DNA from: Pectobacterium sp. PL152
Lineage (GTDB): Bacteria; Pseudomonadota; Gammaproteobacteria; Enterobacterales; Enterobacteriaceae
Direction: 5' to 3'
DNA length: 64,000 bases
NCBI GenBank assembly: GCA_021907015.1
Contig: CP091064.1
Coordinates: forward strand, 4,588,001-4,652,000
The notes below the pieces were generated by a model, which was not told the DNA's origin, ran no database searches, and was given only the letters and a program-made list of their open reading frames with translations. The translations under genes and the position numbers were made by a program. How positions within the stretch are numbered: position 1 is the first letter of the stretch; the number at the start of each line of letters is the position of its first letter. Shown here one piece after another: positions 23,145-37,325 of the stretch.

Positions 23145-24486
23145 GTGAGCAACCTGTCCCTTGATTTTTCCCACAACGAATTCCAACCCCTGGCCGCGCG
23201 TATGCGGCCAGCGACGTTGGCGCAGTATATTGGCCAACAGCACCTGTTAGGTGCCGGTAAGCCTCTGCCACGGGCAATTGAGGCAGGGCAGTTGCACTCC
23301 ATGATTCTCTGGGGGCCACCAGGAACGGGAAAACCACGCTGGCAGAATTGATTGGGCATTACGGGCAGGCCGATGTAGAACGCATTTCTGCCGTGACGTC
23401 CGGCATTAAAGAAATTCGTGAAGCGATTGAACGTGCCCGCCAAAACCGCAATGCCGGGCGTCGTACCATTTGTTTGTCGATGAAGTCCATCGTTTCAACA
23501 AAAGCCAGCAGGATGCGTTTTTGCCACATATCGAAGATGGAACGATCACCTTCATTGGGGCAACAACGGAAAATCCCTCTTTTGAGCTTAATTCCGCGTT
23601 GCTATCTCGTGCCCGGGTCTATTTGCTGAAAGCGCTGACGGCAGAAGATATCGAACAGGTATTGCAGCAGGCGATGAGTGACAGCGAGCGGGGATACGGC
23701 GGACAGAATATTGTCCTGCCTGCCGACACCGCGCGGATGCTGGCTGAATTGGTCAATGGGGATGCCAGACGTGCGCTGAATAGTCTGGAAATGATGGCAG
23801 ATATGGCGGAAATTGACGCGCAAGGCATGCGAGTCCTGACGCCGGCGCTCCTCAACGAAATTGCTGGCGAGCGTAGTGCCCGCTTTGATAATAAAGGCGA
23901 TCGCTATTACGACCTGATTTCGGCGCTGCATAAATCGGTAAGAGGCTCTGCGCCGGATGCGGCGCTTTATTGGTACGCCAGAATTATCACCGCCGGTGGC
24001 GATCCGCTGTATGTTGCCCGACGATTGCTGGCGATTGCGTCGGAAGACGTCGGCAATGCTGACCCGCGAGCGATGCAGGTGGCGATCTCCGCCTGGGATT
24101 GCTTCACTCGCGTTGGACCTGCGGAAGGAGAGCGTGCCATCGCTCAGGCGATAGTTTATCTGGCCTGTGCCCCCAAAAGTAACGCTGTATATAGCGCGTT
24201 CAAAGCGGCGATGCAGGATGCGCGCGAGAAGCCAGACTATGATGTTCCCGAGCACTTACGCAACGCACCGACCCGATTGATGAAAGAAATGGGGCTCGGA
24301 GCAGAGTATCGGTACGCACACAATGAACCCAATGCCTATGCAGCCGGCGAGATCTACTTTCCACAGGAAATGGCGGATACGCACTATTACACGCCGACTT
24401 CGCGCGGCCTTGAGGGCAAAATTGGTGAAAAGCTCGCCTGGCTTGCCGCTCAGGATCAAAATAGCCCGACAAAACGCTACCGTTGA
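23145..24486 (+). CDS. rarA: Replication-associated recombination protein RarA, frameshifted as sequenced
   Basis: AAA+ ATPase (MgsA/WHIP/Mgs1 family) acting at stalled replication forks. GTG start at 23145 (MSNLSLDFS) as in E. coli. Restored Walker A is GPPGTGKTT; restored Walker B is [10 protein letters not shown]; the sensor region is [18 protein letters not shown]. Single-base deletions occur near 23332 (in the AAAACC run of Walker A) and near 23469 (in a T-run of Walker B). Repair gives 447 aa, the E. coli length. It starts 7 bp after the lolA stop, so the two are co-transcribed. Confidence 0.95.
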
Positions 24487-24538
24487 ACTAAGCGTTGCGG
24501 TAAGGTTATTGCGGTATTTTCTGAAACCGGCCGCGTAG

Positions 24539-25885
<1,347 letters not shown>

Positions 25886-25900
25886 TCGCCAGTGACTTGA

Positions 25901-25930
25901 AAAAAAGCGCCCGTTTAAAGGCGCTTTTTT
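25901..25930 (+). terminator. serS intrinsic terminator
   Basis: AAAAAAGCGCC, an 8-base loop, GGCGCTTTTTT. It is strong and symmetric, just past the serS stop. Confidence 0.88.
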
Positions 25931-26203
25931 ACGCCCCTATTCGGTAATATTTTTCATCGTAAAAATAGCTTCTCTGCCTTAAACAACCCGCTCGACTTAA
26001 TTTTAAAGCTTAAAATGATGTAAAATCAGTTGAGTAGCTTCTTTCCGTTTTCAAGCGTGGCGGTCTTCCTGTGGACGTTGATGAATTCTTTCAATTCATA
26101 ATTTGAGAAAGGACTTTTAGCACTTTTTGCCCGGATTGACTTTTATATACGCAGTGGCATGATGCGCTCACTCTTCTCTGGTTGTTTGGTTATCCACTTC
26201 GCT

Positions 26204-27358
26204 ATGTCTGCTTATTCCCGCCCAGTGCTGCTATTGCTCTGCGGACTTTTGCTGCTGACAGTGTGTATCGCGGTATTAAATACGTTGGTACCACTTTGGC
26301 TGAGTTATCAATCGCTTCCCGTCTGGCAGGTTGGCCTCGTTGGCTCATCCTATTTCGGTGGCAATCTGGTTGGAACGCTAGTGGCCGGTAAATTAATCAA
26401 GCTTTATGGGTTTAACCGTAGCTATTATTTTGCCGCTTTATTATTTGGCATTGCGATTGCTGGTCTCGGTATTTCTACGGATATTGGCAGTTGGCTATTC
26501 TGGCGCTTTCTTGCTGGGATCGGCTGTGCATTAATCTGGGTCGTGGTTGAAAGCGCCTTGTTGTGTAGCGGAACGCCGACGCAACGAGGGCAACTGCTGG
26601 CTGCGTATATGATTGCCTATTACCTCGGTAGCGTGATTGGACAGCTCCTGCTTGGCGTATTGCCGACAGCATTGCTGAACGTGCTGCCGTGGATGGTCGC
26701 GCTGGTTATTTTGGCCGTATTGCCCCTACTGTTTACTCGTCTTCCTACGCCGCCAGAACAGCAAGAAAAGTCTGTTAGCCTGTGGAAAATGCTGACGTAT
26801 CGCAGTGCGCGTTTAGGCGTACATGGCTGTATTATTTCCGGCGCAATTTTAGGATCGCTGTATGGCCTGATGCCGCTGTATCTCTCTCATCAGGGAATGA
26901 ATGATGCGCAGGTTGGATACTGGATGGCGCTGCTGATTAGCTCTGGGATTATCGGTCAATGGCCTATTGGACGTATGGCCGATCGATATGGGCGGCTATT
27001 AGTTCTGCGGGTATTGGTCTTTGTTGTCATTATTGGCTGTATTGCCATGTTAAGCCTCAGTCACTATGCCATGGCGCCGTCGCTGTTCCTGCTGGGATGC
27101 GCAGGGTTTACGCTGTATCCCGTTGCCATGTCGTGGGCATGTGAAAAAGTACGCCCTGATGAGCTGGTCGCGATGAATCAGGCCTTGCTCCTCAGCTACA
27201 CGCTTGGCAGTCTTTGCGGGCCAAGCGTTGCTGCGGTATTGATGCAAAGCTACTCCGATCGCTTGCTGTTTGTACTGATTGCCGCTGTTGCCATGATCTA
27301 CCTGATGATGTTGCTCAGAAAAGCCGATCATCATCCAACGCCGTTAGCTGCTGCTTGA
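26204..27358 (+). CDS. ycaD: MFS transporter YcaD
   Basis: Putative inner-membrane major facilitator; substrate unknown. 384 aa from ATG 26204 ([17 protein letters not shown]), with about 12 TM helices. MFS-like signatures are [26 protein letters not shown] and [15 protein letters not shown]. Close to E. coli YcaD throughout. The start was set by homology; an in-frame ATG at 26159 would add 15 residues. Its 3' end overlaps the convergent LysR gene by 15 nt. In E. coli ycaD is followed by ycaM-ycaN-ycaK before pflA; here a different set fills that gap. Confidence 0.92.
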   Translation: MSAYSRPVLLLLCGLLLLTVCIAVLNTLVPLWLSYQSLPVWQVGLVGSSYFGGNLVGTLVAGKLIKLYGFNRSYYFAALLFGIAIAGLGISTDIGSWLFWRFLAGIGCALIWVVVESALLCSGTPTQRGQLLAAYMIAYYLGSVIGQLLLGVLPTALLNVLPWMVALVILAVLPLLFTRLPTPPEQQEKSVSLWKMLTYRSARLGVHGCIISGAILGSLYGLMPLYLSHQGMNDAQVGYWMALLISSGIIGQWPIGRMADRYGRLLVLRVLVFVVIIGCIAMLSLSHYAMAPSLFLLGCAGFTLYPVAMSWACEKVRPDELVAMNQALLLSYTLGSLCGPSVAAVLMQSYSDRLLFVLIAAVAMIYLMMLLRKADHHPTPLAAA

Positions 27359-28285
27359 GCTAGCAACATCGAGGCTGGCCAGCGAGCTTTGTCCTGCTTC
27401 GACCATGTTATTCCACAGCGCTTCAGCTACCGGGCTAAGGCGCTGTTTTGCGTTTCTCACCAGATAAAATATGCTGGTTAGCCCGAGTTTTTCCGGTGAA
27501 ATTGCTGTAAGTTGCCCGTTTGCAACCCACTTAGCGGCATAATGGTCAGGAAGGAAACCAACATGTGTGCCTGCTAATAAGAGCAATAAACTGCCTTCTA
27601 CATTCCATGCAGTATTTTGCAAACCTTTCTTTGCTACAGGGCCTAACTGCTTACTAATCTCGTGCAATGCGTGGCCGCCAATTAGCAACCTGTTCGGGTT
27701 CAGCGTTCCATCACGCCATTCCTTTTCTATTCTTGCCGCATTTTCCGATGTGGAATAAAAATAACTTTTCTCGACAAAAGCGGGCTGAAAATAGATATCT
27801 GTTGGAACATCATCCGGCAAGACGCTCAGAATAATGTCAATATGCCCGTTTTTTAAACGCTCCATCAGCGGTGTGTAATCACCGATCTCCAGCTCAACAG
27901 CAACGTCTGGGCTTTGAGAGTACAGCTTTCCAATCGCGTTCGAGATAACTTTAGCAGGATGAGTGACGGTGTTATCCAAACAGCCAATGCGAGCTTCGCC
28001 AATGAGTTGATGTTTGATCCGTGCTAATCGATTTGCGAAGTCGTCCAACGTGGCGATAACAGATTTGGCTTCCTGGTACACAACCTCGCCTTCTGTTGTA
28101 AGAGCGAACCCTCCACGTCCACGTTCGCACAGGACGAGTCCGAGCGTATCCTCAAGGCGAGACAGGTAGTGGCTCAGCACGGGTTGGCTTAAGCCTGTTG
28201 CGGTCTGGGCGTTAGTAATTCCTTGTTTTTCAACGATTTTACAAAAAAGTTTTAACCAGCGGATCTCCAGTTTATCTAAGCGCAT
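27344..28285 (-). CDS. LysR-family transcriptional regulator of the hydantoinase-like cluster
   Basis: 313-aa LysR-type regulator. N-terminal winged HTH at residues about 4-65 ([28 protein letters not shown] in outline), then a periplasmic-binding-protein-like effector domain (residues about 95-300). It is divergent from the permease/DUF917/HyuA-like genes across a 272-bp gap, the usual LysR target layout, so it probably controls them in response to their substrate. I cannot assign a named ortholog. The final residues VASSSSS are low complexity and overlap ycaD antisense. Intact. Confidence 0.9.
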   Translation of the reverse strand: MRLDKLEIRWLKLFCKIVEKQGITNAQTATGLSQPVLSHYLSRLEDTLGLVLCERGRGGFALTTEGEVVYQEAKSVIATLDDFANRLARIKHQLIGEARIGCLDNTVTHPAKVISNAIGKLYSQSPDVAVELEIGDYTPLMERLKNGHIDIILSVLPDDVPTDIYFQPAFVEKSYFYSTSENAARIEKEWRDGTLNPNRLLIGGHALHEISKQLGPVAKKGLQNTAWNVEGSLLLLLAGTHVGFLPDHYAAKWVANGQLTAISPEKLGLTSIFYLVRNAKQRLSPVAEALWNNMVEAGQSSLASLDVASSSSS

Positions 28286-28557
28286 AGCATTTCCTTCGCA
28301 TACATTACATATCTGAATGTTAACATCAAAATATATCTGTATTAATCGATATGAAACCCATTTATCTTGTTGTCACGCCACATCATTGATGTGGTTGCCA
28401 CAAAAGCGTGGTTTTATGCGTCACATCAGGGCCTCTCATAAGCACAATGGTGTTGTTAGCTTGCTGACGGCACCATTGTTCTATACGCCGTCAGGCAACC
28501 TCTATAAAATATCACAACGATACAATAATTATTTGCTGCTTATTTAATGGAGGAAAT

Positions 28558-29857
28558 ATGTCTCAAGGGAACGCTGTACCTGAAAAAGAACAACAGGAAC
28601 GGCAAATCTATGATTATGAATATGAGCGAGTCCCCGCTGAAGCCAGAAAAAGCTGGTATGTTATCGCTTTAATATGGCTGGCAATGGGAATTGACATCTC
28701 AGGTCTATTTCTCGGTGCTTTCTTAAGCGGCGGTCTTCCTTTTTCCCAGGCGGTTAGCGCCACACTTATTGGTTCTGCCTTTTTAGGGGTGTTGGCAGCA
28801 CTATGTGCTAACGTCGGTTATGGCTGTGGGCTATCAACAACGCTACTGAGTATTTCCGTTTTGGGCGTCTTGGTGGAAAGATTATCGGTATTTTCTCTGC
28901 CGTATCATTGATTGGCTGGTTTGCTTTTCAACTCGATTTTTTGGTGTGATGCTGCAAAAGCACTCCTCCATTATCAATTTGAACCCGGTCGTTTTCTTAT
29001 TTTAGTTTTCGGCATGGTGCTGATGACCTCTACCGCTATCTGGGGGTCAGGGCATTGGGTAAACTGAGCGTATTCAGTGTTCCACTTATGCTGATATTGA
29101 TAATTACAGGTCTGGTTTTAGCGGCGAATACTCACCCTGAAATACCCCTCCCAATAATTAAAGCGCCAATTAGTATGGGAAGCGCTATCTCTTATGTCGT
29201 TTCCATCTGGATAGTCTCTGCCGTGATGTCACCGGATATTGCCCGCTATGCTAAAACCCGTAAAGATGCGCTTCTCGGTGCGGGATTAGGGTTCTTTTTG
29301 GGAAATAGCTCAACAATATTAGTGGCACTCATTCTGACTCATCTGGTCGGTACAGAAGATTTAGTTGAGGTATTTTTCAGTATTGGTTTAGGCATGTCTG
29401 CTATTGTGGTGCTTATTTTTGCCCAGTGGACAACAAATAGCACTAATCTTGTTTCTGCATCGCTGGGGCTGTCTGTTGTTATTCGAGCGCTATCGCGACC
29501 GGTATTGGTTGTACTAATGGCTATTGCCGGGCTGTTGTTAGCTTACAACGGTATGATTAATAACTTTACTCAATTCTTGTCACTGCTCGGTGTACTGATT
29601 TCTCCTATCGCGGGTGTTTATCTCGTCGAATATTATTTTATTAAGTCTTCACGTTTGCAGAAAAGTGTATCAGAGGCTTCATTCTTGAATGTGGCGGCGG
29701 CTATATCCTGGTCACTTGGTAGTATTGTGAGCCTGTTAACCTCCCAGATTTTTTTGATTTATTTACGATAAGCTCGATCTCTGCCCTGGATGGCGTAATT
29801 GTGAGTATGGCGGTTTATATCGGCATACATAAAATTTTCCCTCAATTGGCAGATTAA
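28558..29857 (+). CDS. NCS1-family cytosine-permease-like transporter, frameshifted as sequenced
   Basis: Putative inner-membrane symporter for a nucleobase-, hydantoin- or related heterocycle. The cytoplasmic N-terminus DYEYERVPAEARKSWYV is typical of CodB-like NCS1 proteins, followed by about 12 TM helices (GIDISGLFLGAFLSGGLPF; SAVMSPDIARYAKT). Five single-base deletions break it near 28861, 28941, 28960, 29045 and 29765. Repair gives 434 aa ending at TAA 29857, normal for the family. A GGAGG RBS precedes ATG 28558. First gene of an apparent operon with the DUF917 and HyuA-like genes. The exact substrate cannot be told from sequence. Confidence 0.85.
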
Positions 29858-29894
29858 ACGTGTTACGCAGATAACATGAGATCTTGGGTAGAGT

Positions 29895-30997
29895 ATGTCT
29901 CGTTATATTAATGCACAAACAATTGATGATATAGCACTAGGGGCCGCTGTTCTCGGTACAGGGGCGGCGGCGACCCGTATGTAGGTTCTTTGATGGCAAA
30001 GCATGCATTAAAAATGCCGCCCAAGTGCCTGTACTCGGTTTAGATGAAATTAAAGATGATGACGTATTTGTGCCGTGCAGTATGATTGGCGCAACGACGG
30101 TAGTTGTTGAAAAAATCATGTCAGCAAGCCAGTTCGTTCGGGCATTTGACGCGATGGAAAAGGCGCTTGAACGATCTATTGCGGCGACATTCCCCATCGA
30201 AGTTGGTGGTATCAACTCACTCATGCCGTTTGTCGTTGCGGCAGCAAAAGGTCTACCTGTTGTTGATTGTGATGCGATGGGGAGAGCGTTCCCCGAAGCG
30301 CAGATGGTGACCTTTTTCTTGATGGCTTACCCTCGGCGCCAAATACGTTAGCAGATGAAAAGGGAAACACGGTTACCTTAAATCCTATTGATGGCGTATG
30401 GTCTGAACGTTTGGCTAGGATAATTTCGGAGCAAATGGGGGCTGCATGCGCCATGTGCGATTATCCATTGCGCGGTAGCCAGCTTAAGCGCAGTGCCATC
30501 AAAGGGACGCTTACCCTAGCGAAGAATATCGGAAAAACGCTGCGAGAGGCTCATCAGTCGGGCAGCCATCCGGTACAGTCTCTGCTTACCGTGCTGAATA
30601 TATCGTTGCATCAGGAAAAATTGTTGATGTAGCACGGCGTACAACTGGCGGTTTTGCGCGGGGCAAAGTGGTGTTGGATGGCATGGGGAATGACAAGGGT
30701 GAGTCGTTTACGGTGCTTTTCCAGAATGAGCTATTGCTTGCTTATCGCTCGTCACAGGTGACAGATCCTACGCAGGATAATCTGCTGGCTGTTGTGCCTG
30801 ATTTAATCTCCATAGTAGACAGTGAAACCGGACGTCCGATCATTACGGAACATTTACGTTATGGGCAGCGAGTCGATGTCATTGCCTATCCGTGCAATGA
30901 CAAGTGGCGAACGCCAAAAGGGATTGACGTTGCGGGACCGGAGTATTTCGGTTATCCGGTGCAGTATGTGCCGATAGAACAGCTTGCAAATCGCTGA
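29895..30997 (+). CDS. DUF917 (S-methyl thiohydantoin desulfurase-like) protein, frameshifted as sequenced
   Basis: DUF917 family, regularly found beside HyuA-like proteins and NCS1 permeases. Some family members are named S-methyl thiohydantoin desulfurase; the reaction here is unknown. The restored N-terminus reads SRYINAQTIDDIALGAAV, then the glycine-rich LGTGGGGDPYVGSLMAKHAL. Other family-like stretches are EVGGINSLMPFVVAA, VVDCDAMGRAFPEAQMVTFF and RTTGGFARGKVVLDG. Four single-base deletions lie near 29961, 30014, 30322 and 30600. Repair gives 368 aa. It starts 37 bp after the permease stop and ends 10 bp before the chosen HyuA-like start. Confidence 0.82.
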
Positions 30998-31007
30998 GGC
31001 TTTCCCG

Positions 31008-32576
31008 ATGTTACATAAAAATGATTACCGACTCGGGATTGATGTCGGCGGCACCAACACGGATGCGGCAATTTTAGATGCGGACCTGCGCTGTATTGCG
31101 ACGGCCAAATTTCCTACCAGCCTGGATATTTATAGCGGCATCGAACGGGTGATTGCTGAAGTATTGGCGCAGTCAGGCATCGAGCCGCAGCATATTCGCT
31201 ATGCGATGTTGGGGACAACACAATGCACCAACGCGATTGTTGAGCGGAAAGGGCTGGATCGCGTTGGATTATTGCGCCTGAGCCTGCCAAGCAGCGATAG
31301 CGTTCCGCCACTATTTGGTTGGGATGACGAGTGGCAAACGACATTAGGCGAGCATTTCTACCAAATTCATGGCGGCTATGAATTTGATGGCCGAGAGATT
31401 CATTCCGTACTGCAGGATGAAGTATTAGCAGCTTGTGACAGGATGCGCGGTCATGTGGATAGCGTGGCAATTTGTGGCGTATTCTCTCCCGTCAATAATA
31501 AGCAGGAACTGCAGGTTGCCCAGTGGGTGAATGCTGCATTGCCTGACGTTTCCGTATCGTTGTCCCACCGGATAGGCAGCACCGGACTACTGGAAAGGGA
31601 AAACGCAACGATCCTGAATGCGTCGTTGCAAAGCACGGCAAACCGGTTTGTTAGCGGCTTTACGCAAGCGCTAATCCGACATGGTATTAAGGCTACGCCG
31701 TTCTTCGGACAAAACGACGGCACATTGATGTCCGAAAGTATGGTGAAGCAATATCCCATTCTGACGATGGCCTGTGGGCCTACGAACTCGATTCGCGGAG
31801 CATGCCACCTTTCCGGGCTGGATAATGCACTGATTATTGATGTCGGTGGCACGACGACAGATATTGGCGTGTTGGTGAATGGCTTCCCGCGTGAGTCGGC
31901 TATCGCTGTTGAAGTGGGCGATGTGCGAACGAATTTCAGAATGCCGGATATTATTTCTATCGGCATTGGCGGGGGAACCTGTGTGCGGCAGTCTCCGGAT
32001 GGGAAACTCACGCTTGGCCCTGACAGCGTCGGTTATCGCCTTCTTGAGCAGGGTGTCAGCTTTGGCGGCGAGACGTTAACGCTCAGCGATATCATGCTGC
32101 AACTCCATTGCGAGCGATGGACATCCGATCTTCCTCACCCGCTTCCTGAGTTGGATAACGTATTTTGCCAGCAGGCTTATCGTCAGATGATTGATAAAGT
32201 GGAAAGTGCTATCGATCGGATCAAATCGTCCAGTGCGGCTATTCCCGCTGTGCTTGTTGGTGGTGGCAGTATTTTACTGCCTGACGTTTTATCGGGTATC
32301 AGCCAGGTCATGCGCCCGCTGCATTTTGATGCGGCAAATGCGGTAGGTGTAGCCTTAGGAAAGGTTGGCGCACAGATTGAACGCGTAGTGAAAATGCCGG
32401 ATAACGATCGTGAGAAGATAAAAAGCGAGCTGCAGCAACAAACGGTTTGTCTTGCAGAAGAAACGGGAGCGATGCCGGGCAGCGTTGAAATCATCGACTA
32501 TCAGGAGATTCCGTTGGCATATTTGCCGGGGAATGCGGTACAGGTGAAAATCAAGGCAGCAGGAAATCTGGCTTAG
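31008..32576 (+). CDS. Hydantoinase/oxoprolinase (HyuA-like) family protein
   Basis: ASKHA-fold ATP-dependent ring-opening enzyme family (HyuA/oxoprolinase A). Two phosphate-binding-like motifs stand out: LGIDVGGTNTDAAILD at the N-terminus and IIDVGGTTTDIGVLVNG near residue 280. A third glycine-rich stretch, VLVGGGSILLPDVLSG, lies near the C-terminus. At 522 aa it belongs to the short class that pairs with DUF917 proteins rather than with HyuB. ATG 31008 has GAGG nine bases upstream; an in-frame ATG at 30984 would overlap the DUF917 stop. Intact, unlike its two upstream neighbours. Confidence 0.88.
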   Translation: MLHKNDYRLGIDVGGTNTDAAILDADLRCIATAKFPTSLDIYSGIERVIAEVLAQSGIEPQHIRYAMLGTTQCTNAIVERKGLDRVGLLRLSLPSSDSVPPLFGWDDEWQTTLGEHFYQIHGGYEFDGREIHSVLQDEVLAACDRMRGHVDSVAICGVFSPVNNKQELQVAQWVNAALPDVSVSLSHRIGSTGLLERENATILNASLQSTANRFVSGFTQALIRHGIKATPFFGQNDGTLMSESMVKQYPILTMACGPTNSIRGACHLSGLDNALIIDVGGTTTDIGVLVNGFPRESAIAVEVGDVRTNFRMPDIISIGIGGGTCVRQSPDGKLTLGPDSVGYRLLEQGVSFGGETLTLSDIMLQLHCERWTSDLPHPLPELDNVFCQQAYRQMIDKVESAIDRIKSSSAAIPAVLVGGGSILLPDVLSGISQVMRPLHFDAANAVGVALGKVGAQIERVVKMPDNDREKIKSELQQQTVCLAEETGAMPGSVEIIDYQEIPLAYLPGNAVQVKIKAAGNLA

Positions 32577-32617
32577 CGCTGCGCTTAACGGTGTCAGGAT
32601 ATCTCTTCGCTACAATG

Positions 32618-32645
32618 AAAATAGCGCGCCATGAGCGCGCTATTT
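32618..32645. terminator. Bidirectional terminator between the HyuA-like gene and pflA
   Basis: AAATAGCGCGC, loop CATGA, GCGCGCTATTT, perfectly symmetric with A and T flanks. It serves the plus-strand operon and the minus-strand pfl operon. Confidence 0.85.
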
Positions 32646-32664
32646 CTTCAGAAACTATCAAAGA

Positions 32665-33405
32665 TCAGTACATGACCTTGTGACCGTAGCTTTCAAGAAT
32701 CGATTTAATACGATCCATGGTATCGGCCTTCGGTGGCTTAACACCGTCTAACTTGTACTCTTCACCCATCGCTATCCACTTGTGCTTGCCAAGTTCATGG
32801 TAGGGGAGAAGCTCAATTTTCTCGATGTTCGTCATATCCTTGGTGAACTCACCCAACTTGTGTGCGGACGCATCATCATCAGACCAGCCGGGGACGACCA
32901 CATAACGTATCCAGGTACGCTGGTTGCGCTTTGCCAGGTAACGTGCGAAATCCAGAGTTCGGTGGTTCGATACGCCAACTAAATTCTGGTGTATGTCGTC
33001 GTTCATTTGTTTCAGATCGAGCATCACTAAATCGCTGACGTCCAATAGCTCGTCAATGACGGGGTCATAGCGGCGTACAAACCCGTTGGTATCCAGACAG
33101 GTGTTGATGCCTTCTGCCTTGCACGCGCGGAACCAGTCGCGCACAAATTCGGCCTGAAGGATAGCCTCGCCGCCGGATGCCGTTACGCCGCCGCCGGACG
33201 CATTCATAAAGTGGCGGTAGGTCACGACTTCTTTCATGAGTTCTTCCACCGTCACTTCCTTGCCGCCGTGCGTATCCCAGGTATCACGGTTATGGCAATA
33301 CAGGCAGCGCATCAGGCAACCCTGGAAGAAGATGATGAAACGGATGCCTGGGCCATCGACGGTGCCGCAGGATTCAAAGGAGTGGATGCGACCGATTACT
33401 GACAT
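32665..33405 (-). CDS. pflA: Pyruvate formate-lyase 1-activating enzyme
   Basis: Radical-SAM enzyme that generates the glycyl radical on PflB under anaerobiosis. 246 aa. Radical-SAM cluster [10 protein letters not shown] (C-x3-C-x2-C) at about residues 30-37; [14 protein letters not shown] as the SAM-binding GGE region; LLDLKQMND downstream. It follows pflB, separated by about 270 bp with a terminator between. Intact. Confidence 0.99.
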   Translation of the reverse strand: MSVIGRIHSFESCGTVDGPGIRFIIFFQGCLMRCLYCHNRDTWDTHGGKEVTVEELMKEVVTYRHFMNASGGGVTASGGEAILQAEFVRDWFRACKAEGINTCLDTNGFVRRYDPVIDELLDVSDLVMLDLKQMNDDIHQNLVGVSNHRTLDFARYLAKRNQRTWIRYVVVPGWSDDDASAHKLGEFTKDMTNIEKIELLPYHELGKHKWIAMGEEYKLDGVKPPKADTMDRIKSILESYGHKVMY

Positions 33406-33615
33406 TGCGAGGTTTTCTCCAAATTTGACCGAACAATAGCGGTCTTTATGAGCGCAGTCATAAGAAAGCAGGTGTTAATCTGGCAGAGATTGCTGACAGA
33501 AAAACACCGTAGGACAGATGCTGCGTCGAATCTGTTTTGCGAGCCATCCACATGGTGAGAGCAATATAGCGGGCTGGCAAAACAGGCTAACAACCTGAAC
33601 GACAATCGGGGGTGA

Positions 33616-33645
33616 GAAAAAGGCCCCACTGATGTGGAGCCTTTA
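33616..33645 (-). terminator. pflB intrinsic terminator
   Basis: On the minus strand, AAAGGCTCCAC, loop ATCA, GTGGGGCCTTTTT. It lies 30 bp past the pflB stop, so pflA probably relies on read-through or its own promoter. Confidence 0.8.
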
Positions 33646-33674
33646 TTTTACGCCTTTTCAGACAGTCATGGAAA

Positions 33675-35957
<2,283 letters not shown>

Positions 35958-36014
35958 TTTACACCTACCTTTGATATGGATTTCTTAAAACCCGACGTTG
36001 CGGCCGATTGCACC

Positions 36015-36875
36015 TTAGTGGTGCTTGTCTCCACCGCGCAAATAAATTACCCAATATGTTAAACCGACCATTACGCCGCCGCCGATGATGTTCCCCAGAG
36101 TGACGGGAATCAGGTTATCGGTGATGAAGTGGCTAACGGTTAAATGTTCAAACTGAGACGGTGCCATACCGATGGCATTCCAGAATTCCGGCGTCGCAAA
36201 ATTCTTGATAACGATGCCCATAGGAATCATGAACATGTTGGCGATGCTGTGCTCAAAGCCGCTGGAAACAAACATGGCGACAGGCAGAATCATGGCAAAC
36301 ATTTTGTCTGTAAGCGTACGGCCAGAATAGCTCATCCACACGGCCAGACAGACGAGCAGGTTGGCCAGAATCCCCAGACACAGTGCTTCAACAAACGTAT
36401 GTTCCAGTTTGTGTTCTGCCGTTTGCAGGACATTGAGTCCCCACGCGCCGTTTGCGACCATGTGCTCTCCCGAGAACCAGATAAGCCCAACGAAGAAAAG
36501 CGCGCCAATCAGGTTGCCGACATAGACATTTGCCCAGTTATAGGCTAGTTGCTTCCAGGTAATACGTCCACTGGCTTTGGCTATCACGATGAGAACGGTT
36601 GAGGTAAACAAGTCTGCACCGCAGACGACAACCAACATGAGGCCAAGGGAGAAACAGATACCACCGATCAACTTTGCGATACCGAAAGGAATCGTCGCGG
36701 TTCCCGTAGTGGCAGTAATATAAAAGACGAAGGCGATCGAAATAAATACACCCGCGGTTATCGCCAAATAAAACGTCGTACACGGTTGTTTGGTAGCTTT
36801 ATAAACTCCGGCGTCTTCAGCAACTTTTGCCATTGCAGCCGGGAGTAATAGAGTAAAGGGGTTGTCAGCTTTCAC
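36015..36875 (-). CDS. focA: Formate channel FocA
   Basis: Pentameric inner-membrane formate/nitrite-transporter channel that moves formate made by PflB. 286 aa with six TM helices. The cytoplasmic N-terminus MKADNPFTLLLPAAMAKVAE interacts with PflB in E. coli. Channel features include the GADLFTSTV loop and the gating His in SGFEHSIANMFMIP. First gene of the focA-pflB-pflA set. Intact. Confidence 0.99.
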   Translation of the reverse strand: MKADNPFTLLLPAAMAKVAEDAGVYKATKQPCTTFYLAITAGVFISIAFVFYITATTGTATIPFGIAKLIGGICFSLGLMLVVVCGADLFTSTVLIVIAKASGRITWKQLAYNWANVYVGNLIGALFFVGLIWFSGEHMVANGAWGLNVLQTAEHKLEHTFVEALCLGILANLLVCLAVWMSYSGRTLTDKMFAMILPVAMFVSSGFEHSIANMFMIPMGIVIKNFATPEFWNAIGMAPSQFEHLTVSHFITDNLIPVTLGNIIGGGVMVGLTYWVIYLRGGDKHH

Positions 36876-36936
36876 ACTAACTCTCTCTTAAAAATTATCA
36901 GCATTGAGATACTAACAAAGCAGTATACGGTAAAAT

Positions 36937-36950
36937 TTGACGTGGATCAT
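36937..36950 (-). promoter_or_regulatory. Candidate FNR site upstream of focA
   Basis: TTGACGTGGATCAT matches TTGAT-N4-ATCAA at 8 of 10 positions. It lies about 65 bp upstream of the focA ATG, where an FNR site at -41.5 would fit. The E. coli pfl operon has a functionally equivalent site. Confidence 0.5.
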
Positions 36951-37213
36951 ATTGCAAGAAATTAACAAGGTGGTGAGGAGGGTTGGATACCGTATTTTTC
37001 TGGTTAAGTATTTGAATTTTATTATAAAAAAATATTTTAAATTTTGCAAAAGAGTTGAATTGGATACGTTAAACCTACCGATTTAGCGTTAATAAAAATC
37101 ATGTTTTGTAGAATTTCAGTACCACCTTGTCGACGTAATTTAATTAAAAATTCACCATTCAATAACAATGTTCTGATTATGCATTACGAATAATAAATAT
37201 GACTCTGTGGATA

Positions 37214-37246
37214 ATAAAAATAGCCCTTTAAAATAAAGGGCTATTT
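37214..37246 (-). terminator. ycaO intrinsic terminator
   Basis: AAATAGCCCTTTA and TAAAGGGCTATTT flank an AAA loop, with T-rich sequence on the minus-strand exit side. About 80 bp past the ycaO stop. Confidence 0.75.
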
Positions 37247-37325
37247 AGGGTGGACAGAGGCAGATTGCTATTTGCCATAGCGCGTATTCATCAATATAAG
37301 ACGCGCTGGTTGCCTCAGTCAGACA

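Larger units (their letters stand above)
36876..37325. other. focA-ycaO intergenic region (pfl promoter region)
   Basis: 450 bp, very AT-rich, with no gene. In E. coli this gap holds the multiple ArcA/FNR/IHF-dependent pfl promoters. One FNR-like site (36937-36950) and the ycaO terminator (37214-37246) are visible. A-tracts near 37020-37050 may be IHF or bending sites. Confidence 0.55.
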
